A program made the position numbers and the translations under genes. Of a stretch of DNA of 64,000 bases, positions 8,904-18,758 are shown one piece after another (positions within the stretch are counted from its first letter, which is position 1; each line of letters opens with the position of its first letter). Under the pieces are notes generated by a model. The model worked only from the letters and a program-made list of their open reading frames with translations. It was not told where the DNA came from and ran no database searches. This stretch comes from Sphingomonas hominis (GTDB lineage Bacteria; Pseudomonadota; Alphaproteobacteria; Sphingomonadales; Sphingomonadaceae), in NCBI RefSeq assembly GCF_013328205.1, contig NZ_JABULH010000006.1:124001-188000 (forward strand). The letters run 5' to 3'.

Positions 8904-9664
8904 GCGCGCTGTCGCTCGACACCGTCACCGTGCGGCGCGGCGCGCGCGCCGTGTTGCACGAGGCGAGCGTGCGCTTCGCAGCGGGTAAGCTGACCGCGGT
9001 GGTGGGGCCGAACGGCGCGGGCAAGTCGACGTTGCTGGCGGTCGCCGCCGGGCTGATCGCGCCGGACGCGGGCGCGGTGCGGCTGGGCGAGGTGCCGCTT
9101 GGAAAGGTCGGACGGCAGACGCTGGCGCGGCGGCGGGCCTATCTGCCGCAGGCACCGCGCGTCGATTGGCCGATCAGCGTCGAACGCGTCGTGGCACTTG
9201 GGCTCACCGCGCATTTGCCGGCGTTCGGCGGACTGTCGCCCGACTTGCGCGCGCGGATCGGCGAGACGTTGGAGCAGTTTGACCTTACCGACCTACGCGA
9301 TCGTGCCGCGACCGAGTTGTCGGGCGGCGAGCTGGCGCGCGTCATGCTGGCGCGCGCGGTGGTGGGGACGCCTGAGGTGCTGATCGTCGACGAGCCGACC
9401 GCTGGGCTCGACCCGCGCCACGCGCTCGATGCGGGGCGGCGGTTGCGCGCGCTGGCGGAGGCGGGTTGCGCGGTGTTGGTGGCGCTGCACGACCTCGACC
9501 TCGCGCTTCGCATCGCCGACGATGCGGTGGCGCTGCGCGACGGCGTGGTGGTGGAGCACGGTGCGGCCGACACGGTGCTCACCGCCGAGGTGCTGAGCGC
9601 GCTCTACGACGTCGAGATGCGCGTGGTGCGCGACGCGCACGGCGCGAGCGTGCGCGTATGGTGA
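8900..9664 (+). CDS. btuD: Cobalamin ABC transporter ATPase (BtuD-like)
   Basis: A 254-residue ABC ATPase beginning at a GTG that overlaps the btuC stop. All motifs are intact: Walker A GPNGAGKST near residue 37, Q-loop LPQAPRVDWP, signature LSGGELARV near residue 140, Walker B VLIVDEPTAGLDP, and an H-loop histidine in VALHDLDLAL. It powers the BtuC-type permease. Relatives HmuV/FecE are similar, but the riboswitch-led context favours B12. Confidence 0.9.
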   Translation: MSALSLDTVTVRRGARAVLHEASVRFAAGKLTAVVGPNGAGKSTLLAVAAGLIAPDAGAVRLGEVPLGKVGRQTLARRRAYLPQAPRVDWPISVERVVALGLTAHLPAFGGLSPDLRARIGETLEQFDLTDLRDRAATELSGGELARVMLARAVVGTPEVLIVDEPTAGLDPRHALDAGRRLRALAEAGCAVLVALHDLDLALRIADDAVALRDGVVVEHGAADTVLTAEVLSALYDVEMRVVRDAHGASVRVW

Positions 9665-9677
9665 GCGCCTGAGGTCT

Positions 9678-9757
9678 CCTTGGACCTGATCCGGGGTCCC
9701 GCCACTCCTAGTCGCTGCGAGAAGAAGCGGGATCCCGGGTCAAGCCCGGGATGACGG
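9678..9757. repeat. Dispersed palindromic repeat, copy 1
   Basis: An imperfect palindrome: GGACCTGATCCGGGGTCCCGC on the left and GCGGGATCCCGGGTCAAGCC plus CGGGATGACGGG on the right, with a variable 20-base centre. It fills the gap between btuD and the convergent UDP-glucose dehydrogenase gene. A related unit lies at 18671-18757. Such units are common between genes in alphaproteobacterial genomes and may act as bidirectional transcript ends. Confidence 0.7.
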
Positions 9758-9762
9758 GAGGC

Positions 9763-11064
9763 TTAGCGGCCGACCGCGGTATACTCGAACCCGGCCTGCT
9801 CGACCTGTTCGCGGTGGTAGATGTTGCGCAGGTCGACGATCACCGGTGCACTCAGCAGCGACTTGACGCGCTTGAAGTCGAGCGCGCGGAACGCGTTCCA
9901 CTCGGTCAGGATGACCAGCGCGTCGGCGCCCTCCATCGTCTGGTACGCGCCGTCGCAGTAATGGACGTTCTCCAGCACCTTCTTGGCCTGCTCGTGACCC
10001 TCGGGATCGTAGGCGCGGACGGTCGCGCCGGCGTCCTGCAACGCCTGGATCACCGCGATCGCGGGGCTATCGCGCATGTCGTCGGTGTTGGGCTTGAAGG
10101 TGAGCCCCAGGATCGCGACGCACTTGCCGCGCACGTCGCCGCCCATCGCCGCGATCACCTTGCGCCCCATCGCGCGCTTGCGGTTGTCGTTGACGGCGAC
10201 CACCGCCTCGACGATCCGCTGCGGCGCCTCGTAATCCTGCGCAGTCTTGAGCAGCGCGAGCGTGTCCTTGGGAAAGCACGATCCGCCGTAGCCGGGGCCG
10301 GCGTGGAGGAACTTGTCGCCGATGCGGCCGTCGAGCCCGATGCCGCGCGCGACGTCCTGGACGTTCGCACCGACCTTCTCGCACAGATCGGCGATCTCGT
10401 TGATGAAGGTGATCTTGGTCGCGAGGAACGCGTTGCCGGCGTATTTCGTCAGCTCGGCGGCACGCCTGCTCATCTCCACGATCGGCGACTTGTTGAGGTA
10501 GAGCGGGCGATAGACGTTGCGCAGCACGGCGAGCGCGCGGGCGTCGTCGGAACCGATGACGATACGATCGGGACGCTTGAAGTCGTCGATCGCCGCGCCC
10601 TCGCGCAGGAACTCGGGGTTGCTGGCGACCGCAAAGTCCGCGTCTAAGTTCGCCTCGCGAATGATCCGCTCGACCTCGTCGCCGGTGCCGACCGGCACGG
10701 TGGACTTGTCGACGATCACGGTGAAGCCGGTCAGTGCGCGGCCGATCTCCTCGGCGGCGGCATAGACGTACGACAGATCGGCGTGGCCGTCGCCGCGGCG
10801 CGACGGCGTGCCGACCGCGATGAACACCGCGTCGGCCTCACGCACGCCCTCTGGCAGGTCGGTGGTGAAGCGCAGCCGCCCCGCCTCGACGTTGCGCGCG
10901 ACCAACTCGTCGAGCCCCGGCTCGAAGATCGGCATCACACCCGCGAGCAATTTGTCGATCTTGCCCTGATCCTTGTCGACGCAGACCACGTCGTGGCCGA
11001 AATCGGCGAAGCAGGCGCCCGAGACGAGGCCGACATAGCCCGAGCCGATCATGGTGACGCGCAT
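9763..11064 (-). CDS. ugd: UDP-glucose 6-dehydrogenase
   Basis: A 433-residue enzyme oxidising UDP-glucose to UDP-glucuronate with two NAD+. The N-terminus MRVTMIGSGYVGLVSGACFA is the NAD-binding GxGYVG motif. The central domain includes TKYAGNAFLATKITFINEIA, and the catalytic cysteine sits in GPGYGGSCFPKDTLAL. The C-terminal NAD/UDP domain includes LGLTFKPNTDDMRDSP. The ATG at 11064 starts the fold directly, so the longer upstream reading was rejected. The product feeds exopolysaccharide or glycan precursors; no glycan genes are adjacent, so its destination is unknown. Confidence 0.95.
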   Translation of the reverse strand: MRVTMIGSGYVGLVSGACFADFGHDVVCVDKDQGKIDKLLAGVMPIFEPGLDELVARNVEAGRLRFTTDLPEGVREADAVFIAVGTPSRRGDGHADLSYVYAAAEEIGRALTGFTVIVDKSTVPVGTGDEVERIIREANLDADFAVASNPEFLREGAAIDDFKRPDRIVIGSDDARALAVLRNVYRPLYLNKSPIVEMSRRAAELTKYAGNAFLATKITFINEIADLCEKVGANVQDVARGIGLDGRIGDKFLHAGPGYGGSCFPKDTLALLKTAQDYEAPQRIVEAVVAVNDNRKRAMGRKVIAAMGGDVRGKCVAILGLTFKPNTDDMRDSPAIAVIQALQDAGATVRAYDPEGHEQAKKVLENVHYCDGAYQTMEGADALVILTEWNAFRALDFKRVKSLLSAPVIVDLRNIYHREQVEQAGFEYTAVGR

Positions 11065-11192
11065 GATGCTGATATTACCCCCGATAGACGCAGTGCCGCC
11101 GCGTCGGCGCGGCGATTGTTGGCGGCTTAGCTTCGCGGCCGGCGGAGCGCCAGCCACGAACCCTTACTACCGCGCAAGAACCAAGGAGGGGT

Positions 11193-11222
11193 AAACGCCG
11201 GGCGGCTGGGCACCGCCCGGCG
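11193..11222 (-). terminator. Intrinsic terminator of the catalase gene
   Basis: A perfect 10-bp GC stem (cgccgggcgg at 11196-11205 with ccgcccggcg at 11213-11222), 7-base loop, followed on the minus strand by TTTA. It starts 9 bases beyond the catalase stop. Confidence 0.8.
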
Positions 11223-11230
11223 GGCCGTGG

Positions 11231-13300
11231 TCAGGCGAGCATGCGGACGTTCGGCTCGCGGTCGTAGAAGCGGTGCTTGGCCGCGTCGATGAACGCCGCG
11301 CCCGTATCGGTGACGCCCGCGTCGGGCTCGACCCCGGCCTTGTCGAGCAGCGGCTTGGCCGTGGCGCTCGCGCCGATCGCCTTCAGGTGGCCGAATGCGT
11401 CCATCGCGAACTGCACCGCCGCGCCTTCCTTGAGCAGCGCCCGTGTGCCCTCGTCCGACAAGACGATTGCAACCGCGTCGAAGATCTGGCTCGGCGAGCC
11501 GGCGAGTTGGCCGTCGGCCTTGCGCGTCGAGCCGTCCGACAGCTTCGCGCCGCCGACCTTGGGCGCGACGATCACCGCCTTGCCCTGCTCGGCCTCAACC
11601 GCGGCGATCAGTGCGTCGAGTTCGGCAGCATCGGTGCCGTCGTGGATCAGGATGCCGACCGCGCGACCCTCCAGCGTCGGCTTCATGTTCTTGTGGATCG
11701 ACAAAGCATCGGACGGCGACATGTCGACCGGCTCCTTTGCCGCCGTCGCCTTGTCGGGCAGCGGAATGCCGAGGCCGTCGGCGACGCGCTGGGCCAGATC
11801 CTCGTCGACGTTGCGCAGATTGGCGACCATCCGCGGCGGCACCTTGTCGAGCACGCCGACCTTGGACAGTTCGAACACGAACGACGAGGCGATATGCGCC
11901 TGCTCGTGCGCGTCCTGCGAGCGGTAGAACAGCCGCGCCTGGCTGTAGTGATCGGCAAAGGTTTCCGAGCGGACGCGCAGCTTGTCGCCCTGCTCGTCCG
12001 CGCCGGTTGCGGCATTAACGGTCGCGAAGCCGCGCCTGCTCTCGCGCGCGCCGCCGTCCTCGCCGTGCTCGGCGAGGCTGTTGGGCTCGTAGTTCGCGCG
12101 GCCCTTGGGTACGTGAACCTGCATTTTCCCGTCACGCTGGAAATTGTGCATCGGGCAGCGGGCTGCGTTGATCGGGATCTGGTGGAAGTTGGTCGTCCCC
12201 AGTCGCGAATTCTGTGTATCGAGGTAGCTGAACAGCCGCCCTTGCAGCAGCGGATCGTTCGAGAAGTCGATGCCGGGCACGATGTTGGTGGGCAGGAACG
12301 CGACCTGCTCGGTCTCGGCAAAAAAATTGTCGGGATTGCGGTTGAGCGTCAGCGTGCCGATCACGCGGACGGGCACGTCGTCCTCCGGGATCAGCTTGGT
12401 CGCATCCAGCACGTCGTACGGCTGCGCGTCGGCGAACGCCTGGTCGAACACCTGGATGCCGAGGTCCCATTGCGGGAACGCACCGGTGTCGATCGCCTCC
12501 CACAGGTCGCGACGGTGGTAATCGTTGTCGGCGGCCTGGAGTTTCAACGCCTCGTCCCAGATCGTCGATTGCAGGCCCAGTCGCGGCTTCCAGTGGAACT
12601 TGACGAAGCTGGCGTGGCCTTCCTCGTTCACCAGCTTGAACGTGTGAACGCCGAAGCCTTCCATCATGCGCAGGCTACGCGGCAGCGTGCGGTCGGACAT
12701 CGCCCACATCAGCATGTGCGTCGACTCGGGCATGAGGCTCGCCCAGTCCCAGAAGGTGTCGTGCGCGCTGCCCGCCTGCGGATAAGCGCGGTCGGCCTCC
12801 ATCTTCACCGCGTGGACGAGATCGGGAAACTTGATCGCGTCCTGGATGAAGAACACCGGGATGTTGTTGCCGACGAGGTCCCAATTGCCCTCGCTGGTGT
12901 AGAATTTCACCGCGAAGCCGCGCACGTCGCGCGGCGTGTCGACCGAGCCGGCACCACCCGCGACGGTCGAGAAGCGCACGAATACCTCGGTCTGCGTGCC
13001 CTGCTTGAACACCGCTGCCTTCGACAGATCTGAGATGTCGGCGGTCGCCTCGAACACGCCGTGCGCGCCCGATCCGCGCGCGTGGACGATCCGCTCCGGG
13101 ATACGCTCATGGTCGAAGTGGAAGATCTTCTCGCGCAGCACGAAATCCTCGAGCAGCGTCGGCCCGCGCTTGCCCGATTTGAGACTGTTCTGATTGTCGC
13201 TGATCGGCACACCGTGGTTGGTGGTGAGGACGGGCGCGTCGCCCGACGCCTGCTGATGCGTCTCGCCGCCGTTGCCGCGCGAGGTGGTGAAATCGGTCAT
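11231..13300 (-). CDS. katE: Large-subunit monofunctional catalase (KatE/HPII type)
   Basis: A 689-residue clade-2 catalase that converts hydrogen peroxide to water and oxygen. The distal histidine is in RIVHARGSGAHGVFE (about residue 73), the asparagine region in NNIPVFFIQDAIKFPD, and the proximal haem tyrosine in RLFSYLDTQ (about residue 360). After the core, a C-terminal flavodoxin/DJ-1-like domain (about 550-680; VGILIHDGTDAAELDALI) marks the HPII size class. The start MTDFTTSRGNGGETHQQ is preceded by GGAG. It is divergent from the MaoC gene and ends at a strong hairpin. No OxyR or EcfG motif was recognised upstream. Confidence 0.95.
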   Translation of the reverse strand: MTDFTTSRGNGGETHQQASGDAPVLTTNHGVPISDNQNSLKSGKRGPTLLEDFVLREKIFHFDHERIPERIVHARGSGAHGVFEATADISDLSKAAVFKQGTQTEVFVRFSTVAGGAGSVDTPRDVRGFAVKFYTSEGNWDLVGNNIPVFFIQDAIKFPDLVHAVKMEADRAYPQAGSAHDTFWDWASLMPESTHMLMWAMSDRTLPRSLRMMEGFGVHTFKLVNEEGHASFVKFHWKPRLGLQSTIWDEALKLQAADNDYHRRDLWEAIDTGAFPQWDLGIQVFDQAFADAQPYDVLDATKLIPEDDVPVRVIGTLTLNRNPDNFFAETEQVAFLPTNIVPGIDFSNDPLLQGRLFSYLDTQNSRLGTTNFHQIPINAARCPMHNFQRDGKMQVHVPKGRANYEPNSLAEHGEDGGARESRRGFATVNAATGADEQGDKLRVRSETFADHYSQARLFYRSQDAHEQAHIASSFVFELSKVGVLDKVPPRMVANLRNVDEDLAQRVADGLGIPLPDKATAAKEPVDMSPSDALSIHKNMKPTLEGRAVGILIHDGTDAAELDALIAAVEAEQGKAVIVAPKVGGAKLSDGSTRKADGQLAGSPSQIFDAVAIVLSDEGTRALLKEGAAVQFAMDAFGHLKAIGASATAKPLLDKAGVEPDAGVTDTGAAFIDAAKHRFYDREPNVRMLA

Positions 13301-13429
13301 GTTCGGTGTGCACTCCAGTAAGCCGTCTTAACTCGCATCAAGGTCGCTTCGTTGCGGCAGCAACGACGAAAGGCTGGCGCGAGGTGGCGGGTCGCGGCAG
13401 GAGGCGGGCCAAGATCAGGAGAGCATGCG

Positions 13430-13885
13430 ATGGGTTTGTGGTTCGAGGCGTTCACGGTCGGTCAGACCTTCACCCACCCGCTGCGCCGGACGGTGACCGA
13501 ATATGACAACATGAGCTTCAGCCTGCTGACGATGAACCCGCAGCCGCTCCACATCGATTTCGACTTCGCCGAGAAGAACGAGTGGGGGAAGCCGCTGGTC
13601 AACAGCCTGTTCACGCTGGGGCTGATGATCGGCATGTCGGTGCAGGACACGACGCTGGGGACGACCGTCGGCAATCTGGGCATGAGCGACACGCGCTTTC
13701 CCAAGCCCGTGTTCCACGGCGACACGCTGCAGGCATCGAGCGAAGTCGTGTCGATCCGCGAGAGCAAGTCGAACCCCGCGGTCGGGATCGTCGAGTTCGA
13801 GCATCGCATGACCAACCAGCGCGGCGAGCTGGTCGCGATCTGCCGCCGCGCGGCGATGATGAAGCGGCGGCCGGCGGGCGACTGA
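13430..13885 (+). CDS. MaoC-family (R)-specific enoyl-CoA hydratase-like protein
   Basis: A 151-residue hot-dog-fold protein. The ATG at 13430 has AGGAGAG directly upstream; a longer frame lacks this. The family pattern is FEAFTVGQTFTHPLRRTVTE, then NMSFSLLTMNPQPLHIDFDFA (with the Asp/His hydratase-motif region) and VFHGDTLQASSEVVSIRESK. Members hydrate enoyl-CoA or mesaconyl-CoA type substrates. The gene stands alone between katE and the cys operon, so the pathway is not defined. Confidence 0.85.
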   Translation: MGLWFEAFTVGQTFTHPLRRTVTEYDNMSFSLLTMNPQPLHIDFDFAEKNEWGKPLVNSLFTLGLMIGMSVQDTTLGTTVGNLGMSDTRFPKPVFHGDTLQASSEVVSIRESKSNPAVGIVEFEHRMTNQRGELVAICRRAAMMKRRPAGD

Positions 13886-13904
13886 ACCAAGCGGGCTAGC
13901 TCGA

Positions 13905-14705
13905 TCAGCCGCGCGCCGTGCCGGCGGTGAAGCGCGCGTAGACGTCGAGCACCGGTGCGGCGAGTTCGGGGCGGCAGATCAGCAGGTCGGGCAGATAGGT
14001 GTTCGCGCGATTGTAGACGAGCGGCGTGCCGTCGGCGCGGCTGACGTGAAGCCCGGCGGCGCGCGCCACCGCGGCGGGGGCGCAATTGTCCCACTCATAT
14101 TGCCCGCCGGTGTGGAGGTAGATGTCGGCCTCGCCGCGCACCACCGCCATCGCCTTCGCGCCCGCCGACCCCATCGGGATTAGCTCGGCATCCAGCGCAT
14201 CGGCAACCGCGAGCGCCTCAGGCGCAGGGCGTGAGCGGCTGACCAGCATCCTCGATCGCGCCGGCGCGTCGCACAGCGCGCGGGGGCGCGCCGAACACAG
14301 CGTCAGCGACACCGCGGGCAGCGCCACCGCGCCGACCTGCGGCTCACCGTCGATCGCGAGCGCGACGTGCACCGCCCAGTCATCGCGCCCCTCGCCATAT
14401 TCGCGCGTGCCGTCGAGCGGGTCGACGATCCACACGCGCCGCGCCGACAGCCGCGCATCACTGTCGCGCTCCTCCTCCGACAGGATCGCGTCGTCCGGGC
14501 GATTGTGGCGCAGCGCCTCCATGATGAAGGTGTTGGCGACGCGGTCGCCCGCGCGGCCGAGCGCGGCGCCGGTGAACAGGCTCGAGACGCGCGCGGCGAC
14601 CAGGATCGCGCCGGCGTGCTCGGCGATGTGGCGCGCGAGCGCGGCATCGTCCTCCAGCCCCGGCGGTGGTGCGATCGCTGCGAGCGCGAGCGGCGTGTCG
14701 CTCAT
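13905..14705 (-). CDS. cysQ: 3'(2'),5'-bisphosphate nucleotidase
   Basis: A 266-residue inositol-monophosphatase-superfamily phosphatase that removes phosphate from PAP/PAPS, recycling the by-product of sulfate assimilation. Metal-site motifs are ILSEEERD near residue 75, [15 protein letters not shown] near residue 92 and [14 protein letters not shown] near residue 213. Its ATG overlaps the cysNC stop by four bases (ATGA), so it is the third gene of a cysD-cysNC-cysQ operon. Confidence 0.92.
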   Translation of the reverse strand: MSDTPLALAAIAPPPGLEDDAALARHIAEHAGAILVAARVSSLFTGAALGRAGDRVANTFIMEALRHNRPDDAILSEEERDSDARLSARRVWIVDPLDGTREYGEGRDDWAVHVALAIDGEPQVGAVALPAVSLTLCSARPRALCDAPARSRMLVSRSRPAPEALAVADALDAELIPMGSAGAKAMAVVRGEADIYLHTGGQYEWDNCAPAAVARAAGLHVSRADGTPLVYNRANTYLPDLLICRPELAAPVLDVYARFTAGTARG

Positions 14706-16657
14706 GGTATCAGTCTGGCGACGATCGCGTCGGCAGCCTCGTCGGGCGTCAGGGCCCGCGTGTCGATGCGGATCTCGGGGGTTTCGGGCGGCTCGTACGG
14801 GCTGTCGATGCCGGTGAAGTTCTTGAGCTGGCCCGATCGCGCCTTGGCGTAGAGCCCTTTCACGTCGCGCGCTTCCGCGTCCGCGAGCGGCGTGTCGATA
14901 TGGACCTCGATGAACTCGCCCGGCTTCATCATGGCGCGCACCATGTCACGTTCGGAGCGAAACGGCGAGATGAACGCGGTGATGACGATCAGCCCGGCGT
15001 CGGTCATCAGCTTCGCCACTTCGCCGACGCGGCGGATGTTCTCGACCCGGTCGGCGTCGGTGAAGCCGAGATCGCGGTTCAATCCGTGGCGCACGTTGTC
15101 GCCGTCGAGCAGAAAGGTGTGGCGGTTCATGCGCGCGAGCTTCTTCTCAACCAAATTGGCGATCGTCGACTTGCCCGCCCCCGACAGCCCGGTGAACCAC
15201 AGCACGGCGGGCTGCTGGTTCTTGAGGCTCGCGTGATGCTCGCGCGAGGTATCGGTCGCCTGCCAGTGCACGTTCTGCGCGCGCCTGAGCGCGAAGTGGA
15301 TCATGCCGGCGGCGACGGTCGCGTTGGTAAACTTGTCGATCAGCACGAAGCCGCCGAGCGTCTTGTTCGTGGTGCCATTTTCGCCAGCGTACGGCTCGAA
15401 CACCAAAGGCCGGTCGGTGGAGAGGTTGGCGACGCCGATCGCGTTCAGCTCGAGCGTCTTGGCGGCGAGCCGCTCCATCGTGTTGACGTTGACCTGGTAT
15501 TTCGGCGGCTGGATGCTCGCGGTGACGGTCTGGGTGCCAAGTTTCAGCCAGTAACCGCGGCCGGGCAGCAGCGCGTCGTCTGCCATCCAGACGATCGTCG
15601 CCTCGAACTGGTCGGCAGCCTCGGGCGGGGCGTCGGCGGCGGCGATCACGTCGCCGCGCGAGCAATCGATCTCATCGGCGAGCGTCAGCGTGACCGACTG
15701 GCCCGCGACCGCTTGGTCTTGGTCGCCGCCCTGCGTGACGATCCGCGCGATCGTGCTGGTGCGCCCTGAGGGCAGCACGCGCACCGCGTCGCCGGGCCGG
15801 ACGGTACCCGCGGCGATCAGCCCGGAGAAGCCACGGAAGTCGAGGTTGGGGCGGTTGACCCATTGCACCGGCATCCGAAACGCCCGCGCGGCGTCGGCGT
15901 GCTGGTCGACCTCGACGCGGTCGAGATGCGCGATCAGCGTCGGCCCGGCGTACCAGGGCGTGTTCGCCGACGCGGCGGTCACGTTGTCGCCGCGGAAACC
16001 CGAGATCGGGATGGCGGTGAACTCCTTGATCCCGATCGAGGTGGCGAAGGCGCGGTAATCGGCGACGATCTCGGCGAAGCGCTGCTCGCTGTAATCGACC
16101 AGATCCATCTTGTTGACCGCGAGCACGACGTGACGGATGCCGACGAGGTGCGCGAGGTACGAGTGCCGCCGCGTCTGCGTCAGCACGCCCTTCCTCGCGT
16201 CGACCAGGATCACCGCCAGGTCGGCGGTCGACGCGCCGGTCACCATGTTGCGCGTGTACTGCTCGTGCCCCGGCGTGTCGGCGACGATGTACTTGCGCGC
16301 TTCCGTCGAGAAGAAGCGATAGGCGACGTCGATCGTGATCCCCTGCTCGCGCTCCGCCGCGAGGCCATCGACCAAGAGCGCGAAATCGATCTCCTGCCCT
16401 TGCGTGCCGACGCGCCTCGAATCCGCTTCGAGTGCGGCGAGCTGGTCCTCAAAGATCGTCCTGGAGTCGTACAGCAATCGCCCGATCAGCGTCGATTTGC
16501 CGTCGTCAACCGACCCGCAGGTGATGAAGCGCAGCAATGTCTTGTTCTGATGCCGGTCGAGATAGGCGTGGATGTCGTCGGCGATCAGCGCGTCGGGGGT
16601 GTAGGTAGCGCCGGCCCCTGCGCCGGCCCCGGTTTCGGTCATGGTCTCGGGCGGCAT
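14702..16657 (-). CDS. cysNC: Bifunctional sulfate adenylyltransferase GTPase subunit / APS kinase
   Basis: A 651-residue fusion. The N-terminal EF-Tu-like GTPase (about 1-445) has [21 protein letters not shown] and NKMD motifs and drives ATP-sulfurylase activity with CysD. The C-terminal APS kinase (about 460-651) has the P-loop [18 protein letters not shown] and [15 protein letters not shown], and phosphorylates APS to PAPS. The first ATG overlaps the cysD stop (TGATG); a second in-frame ATG five codons later is possible. Confidence 0.96.
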   Translation of the reverse strand: MPPETMTETGAGAGAGATYTPDALIADDIHAYLDRHQNKTLLRFITCGSVDDGKSTLIGRLLYDSRTIFEDQLAALEADSRRVGTQGQEIDFALLVDGLAAEREQGITIDVAYRFFSTEARKYIVADTPGHEQYTRNMVTGASTADLAVILVDARKGVLTQTRRHSYLAHLVGIRHVVLAVNKMDLVDYSEQRFAEIVADYRAFATSIGIKEFTAIPISGFRGDNVTAASANTPWYAGPTLIAHLDRVEVDQHADAARAFRMPVQWVNRPNLDFRGFSGLIAAGTVRPGDAVRVLPSGRTSTIARIVTQGGDQDQAVAGQSVTLTLADEIDCSRGDVIAAADAPPEAADQFEATIVWMADDALLPGRGYWLKLGTQTVTASIQPPKYQVNVNTMERLAAKTLELNAIGVANLSTDRPLVFEPYAGENGTTNKTLGGFVLIDKFTNATVAAGMIHFALRRAQNVHWQATDTSREHHASLKNQQPAVLWFTGLSGAGKSTIANLVEKKLARMNRHTFLLDGDNVRHGLNRDLGFTDADRVENIRRVGEVAKLMTDAGLIVITAFISPFRSERDMVRAMMKPGEFIEVHIDTPLADAEARDVKGLYAKARSGQLKNFTGIDSPYEPPETPEIRIDTRALTPDEAADAIVARLIP

Positions 16658-17571
16658 CAGAAATACCCCTCCTGCTTCTTCTTCTCCATGCTGGCGTCGC
16701 CTGCGTCGCGGTCGATCGCGCGGCCCTGCCGCTCGGAGGTGGTGGTGAGCAGCATCTCGCGGATCACGTCTGGCAAGGTCGCGGCCTCGCTCTCGACCGC
16801 GCCGGTCAGGGGGTAGCAGCCCAAGGTGCGGAACCGGATCGAGCGGGTGACCGGCTGCTCGCCGGGCAGAAGCCGGAAGCGATCGTCGTCGACCATCAAG
16901 AGCGTGCCGTCACGCTCGACGGTGGGGCGCGGCGCGGCGAAGTAGAGCGGGACGATCGGAATGTCCTCGGCGGCGATGTATTGCCAGATGTCGAGCTCGG
17001 TCCAGTTCGAGATCGGGAACACGCGGATGCTTTCGCCCTTGGCCTTCCGCGCATTGTAGAGGTTCCACAATTCGGGCCGTTGGTTCTTCGGGTCCCAACG
17101 GTGATTGGCGGAGCGGAACGAGAACACGCGTTCCTTCGCGCGGCTCTTCTCCTCGTCGCGGCGCGCGCCGCCGAACGCGGCGTCGAAGCCGTGGAGGTCG
17201 AGTGCCTGCTTGAGCCCTTCGGTTTTCCACAGATCGGTGTGGAGCGCGCCGTGGTCGAACGGGTTGATACCGCGCGCTTCCGCGTCGGGGTTGCGATGGA
17301 CGAGCAATTCCATCCCGCTCTCGCGCGCCATGCGGTCGCGCATCGCGTACATGTCGCGAAACTTCCACGTCGTGTCGACGTGGAGCAGCGGGAACGGCGG
17401 CGGCGAGGGATAGAAGGCCTTGCGCGCGAGATGCAGCATGACGGCCGAATCCTTGCCGACCGAGTAGAGCATCACCGGGCGCTCACACTCCGCTACTACC
17501 TCGCGCATGATGTGGATCGCCTCTGCCTCGAGCCGGTCGAGATGGGTCAGTGTGCGCTGGTCGGGCGCCAT
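16657..17571 (-). CDS. cysD: Sulfate adenylyltransferase subunit 2
   Basis: A 304-residue PP-loop ATP pyrophosphatase forming the catalytic half of ATP sulfurylase with CysN. The PP-loop is [18 protein letters not shown] near residue 36. Other family blocks are [39 protein letters not shown], and [16 protein letters not shown] near residue 195. It is the first gene of the operon; the 17572-17720 gap upstream should hold the promoter. Confidence 0.97.
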   Translation of the reverse strand: MAPDQRTLTHLDRLEAEAIHIMREVVAECERPVMLYSVGKDSAVMLHLARKAFYPSPPPFPLLHVDTTWKFRDMYAMRDRMARESGMELLVHRNPDAEARGINPFDHGALHTDLWKTEGLKQALDLHGFDAAFGGARRDEEKSRAKERVFSFRSANHRWDPKNQRPELWNLYNARKAKGESIRVFPISNWTELDIWQYIAAEDIPIVPLYFAAPRPTVERDGTLLMVDDDRFRLLPGEQPVTRSIRFRTLGCYPLTGAVESEAATLPDVIREMLLTTTSERQGRAIDRDAGDASMEKKKQEGYF

Positions 17572-17736
17572 TTGGTGTCCTCGTCTTGGGCACGGAAACC
17601 TGCGCGCCTCACGGGCGGTATATGCGGACGCGGCCGCGCGCTCGCGACAATGATCTGCTCGCGGGGTTGATAGCGCTGGTTTGGCGGCGGTAACTAACGC
17701 GACCTCGCGCGTTGGCGCATAGGAGGAGACGCGAGC

Positions 17737-17922
17737 ATGTTCGTCGACAATCGCAACTGGCCCCCGCCTCCGCCGTGGCAGCCCGAGCGTCCAGTGCGGC
17801 GGCTGACCCCACGTCAGGCCCGAGTGATGCGCAACGTGGTCGTGTTCAACCTGCTCATGCTGATCTTCGGGCCGCTCGCGGGGGTGACGCTGCTCGACGC
17901 GGTTGCGGCGGCGCTGCGATGA
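17737..17922 (+). CDS. Small single-span membrane protein, 61 aa
   Basis: The ATG at 17737 follows an excellent AGGAGGAG at 17720-17727. The protein has a proline-rich start ([12 protein letters not shown]), a basic segment, then one hydrophobic helix ([20 protein letters not shown]). The basic residues before the helix predict a cytoplasmic N-terminus. The stop overlaps the next gene's ATG (ATGA). I do not recognise a family. Confidence 0.65.
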   Translation: MFVDNRNWPPPPPWQPERPVRRLTPRQARVMRNVVVFNLLMLIFGPLAGVTLLDAVAAALR

Positions 17923-18488
17923 GTTGGGCGATAAATGAGGCGGTGAACGTCCAGCCAGAGGACGTGCTCGACTTCTGGTTCAAGGAGGTCACGCCGGAGC
18001 AGCGTTTCGCAAAGGACGACGCGCTCGACCGTCGAATCGCCGAGCGGTTCGGCGACGCGCGCGTCGCGGTGCTGGCGAGCGGGGCGCAAGGGTGGCGCGA
18101 CACGCCTGAGGCGCTGCTCGCCGCCATCATCCTGCTCGATCAGTTCTCGCGCAACATCCATCGTGGGAAAGCAGAGGCGTTCGCCGCCGACGACCTTGCG
18201 CGCGACCTGACGCTTGCGGCGATCGCGCGTGGGTGGGAGCCGCGCTACACACCCGAAGAGCGGCAGTTCCTCTACATGCCGCTGATGCACGCGGAGGACG
18301 CCGCGCTACAGGCGCTGTCGGTCGAGAAGTTCGAGGAACTGGGCGACGAGAAGGCGCTCGCCTTCGCGCGCGACCACCGCGACGTGCAGGCGCGCTACGG
18401 CCGCTTTCCGTCGCGCAACGCGGCGCTCGGGCGCGCGTCGTCGCCCGAGGAACAGGCCTATCTCAGCCAGCCAGACGCGGGATGGTGA
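17919..18488 (+). CDS. DUF924 family protein
   Basis: A 189-residue soluble helical protein with DUF924 blocks: [20 protein letters not shown], then [24 protein letters not shown] and [18 protein letters not shown], and a C-terminal [13 protein letters not shown]. The fold is a TPR-like helical repeat; the biochemical function is unknown. The ATG overlaps the stop of the small membrane protein, suggesting coupling, and there is no separate ribosome binding site. A GTG at about 17942 is an alternative start. Confidence 0.85.
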   Translation: MSWAINEAVNVQPEDVLDFWFKEVTPEQRFAKDDALDRRIAERFGDARVAVLASGAQGWRDTPEALLAAIILLDQFSRNIHRGKAEAFAADDLARDLTLAAIARGWEPRYTPEERQFLYMPLMHAEDAALQALSVEKFEELGDEKALAFARDHRDVQARYGRFPSRNAALGRASSPEEQAYLSQPDAGW

Positions 18489-18504
18489 TGTGAAAGTGGC
18501 GGGG

Positions 18505-18580
18505 TGGTGGAGCTGAGGGGAATCGAACCCCTGACCTCTGCAGTGCGATTGCAGCGCTCTCCCATCTGAGCTACAGCCCC
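18505..18580 (-). tRNA. tRNA-Ala (anticodon CGC)
   Basis: The minus strand folds into a complete 76-nt cloverleaf: acceptor GGGGCTG/CAGCTCC (one G-U pair), D-arm GCTC...GAGC, anticodon arm CTGCA-ATCGCAC-TGCAG with anticodon CGC, T-arm AGGGG-TTCGATT-CCCCT, and an encoded CCA. It would read the GCG codon, heavily used in this GC-rich sequence. Confidence 0.95.
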
Positions 18581-18670
18581 GCCCGGCCCGGCCACGAAGG
18601 ACCGAGTGCTGCCACTAGCGGCGTTGCTCGCGCGGCGCAACAGGCTTTCGCATCCTGAACCTCTCACCAG

Positions 18671-18757
18671 CCGTCATCCCGGACTTGATCTGGGATCCCG
18701 CTGTTCCTTCGACGGTGCAAGAAAAGCGGGACTCCGGATCAGGTCCGGGGTGACGAG
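18671..18757. repeat. Dispersed palindromic repeat, copy 2
   Basis: CCGTCATCCCGGACTTGATC continuing TGGGATCCCGC is mirrored by GCGGGACTCCGGATCAGGTC continuing CGGGGTGACGA around an unpaired centre. It resembles the unit at 9678-9757 in inverted order. It ends just beside the glutamate dehydrogenase stop at 18759 and may act as that transcript's 3' structure. Confidence 0.7.
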
Positions 18758-18758
18758 G

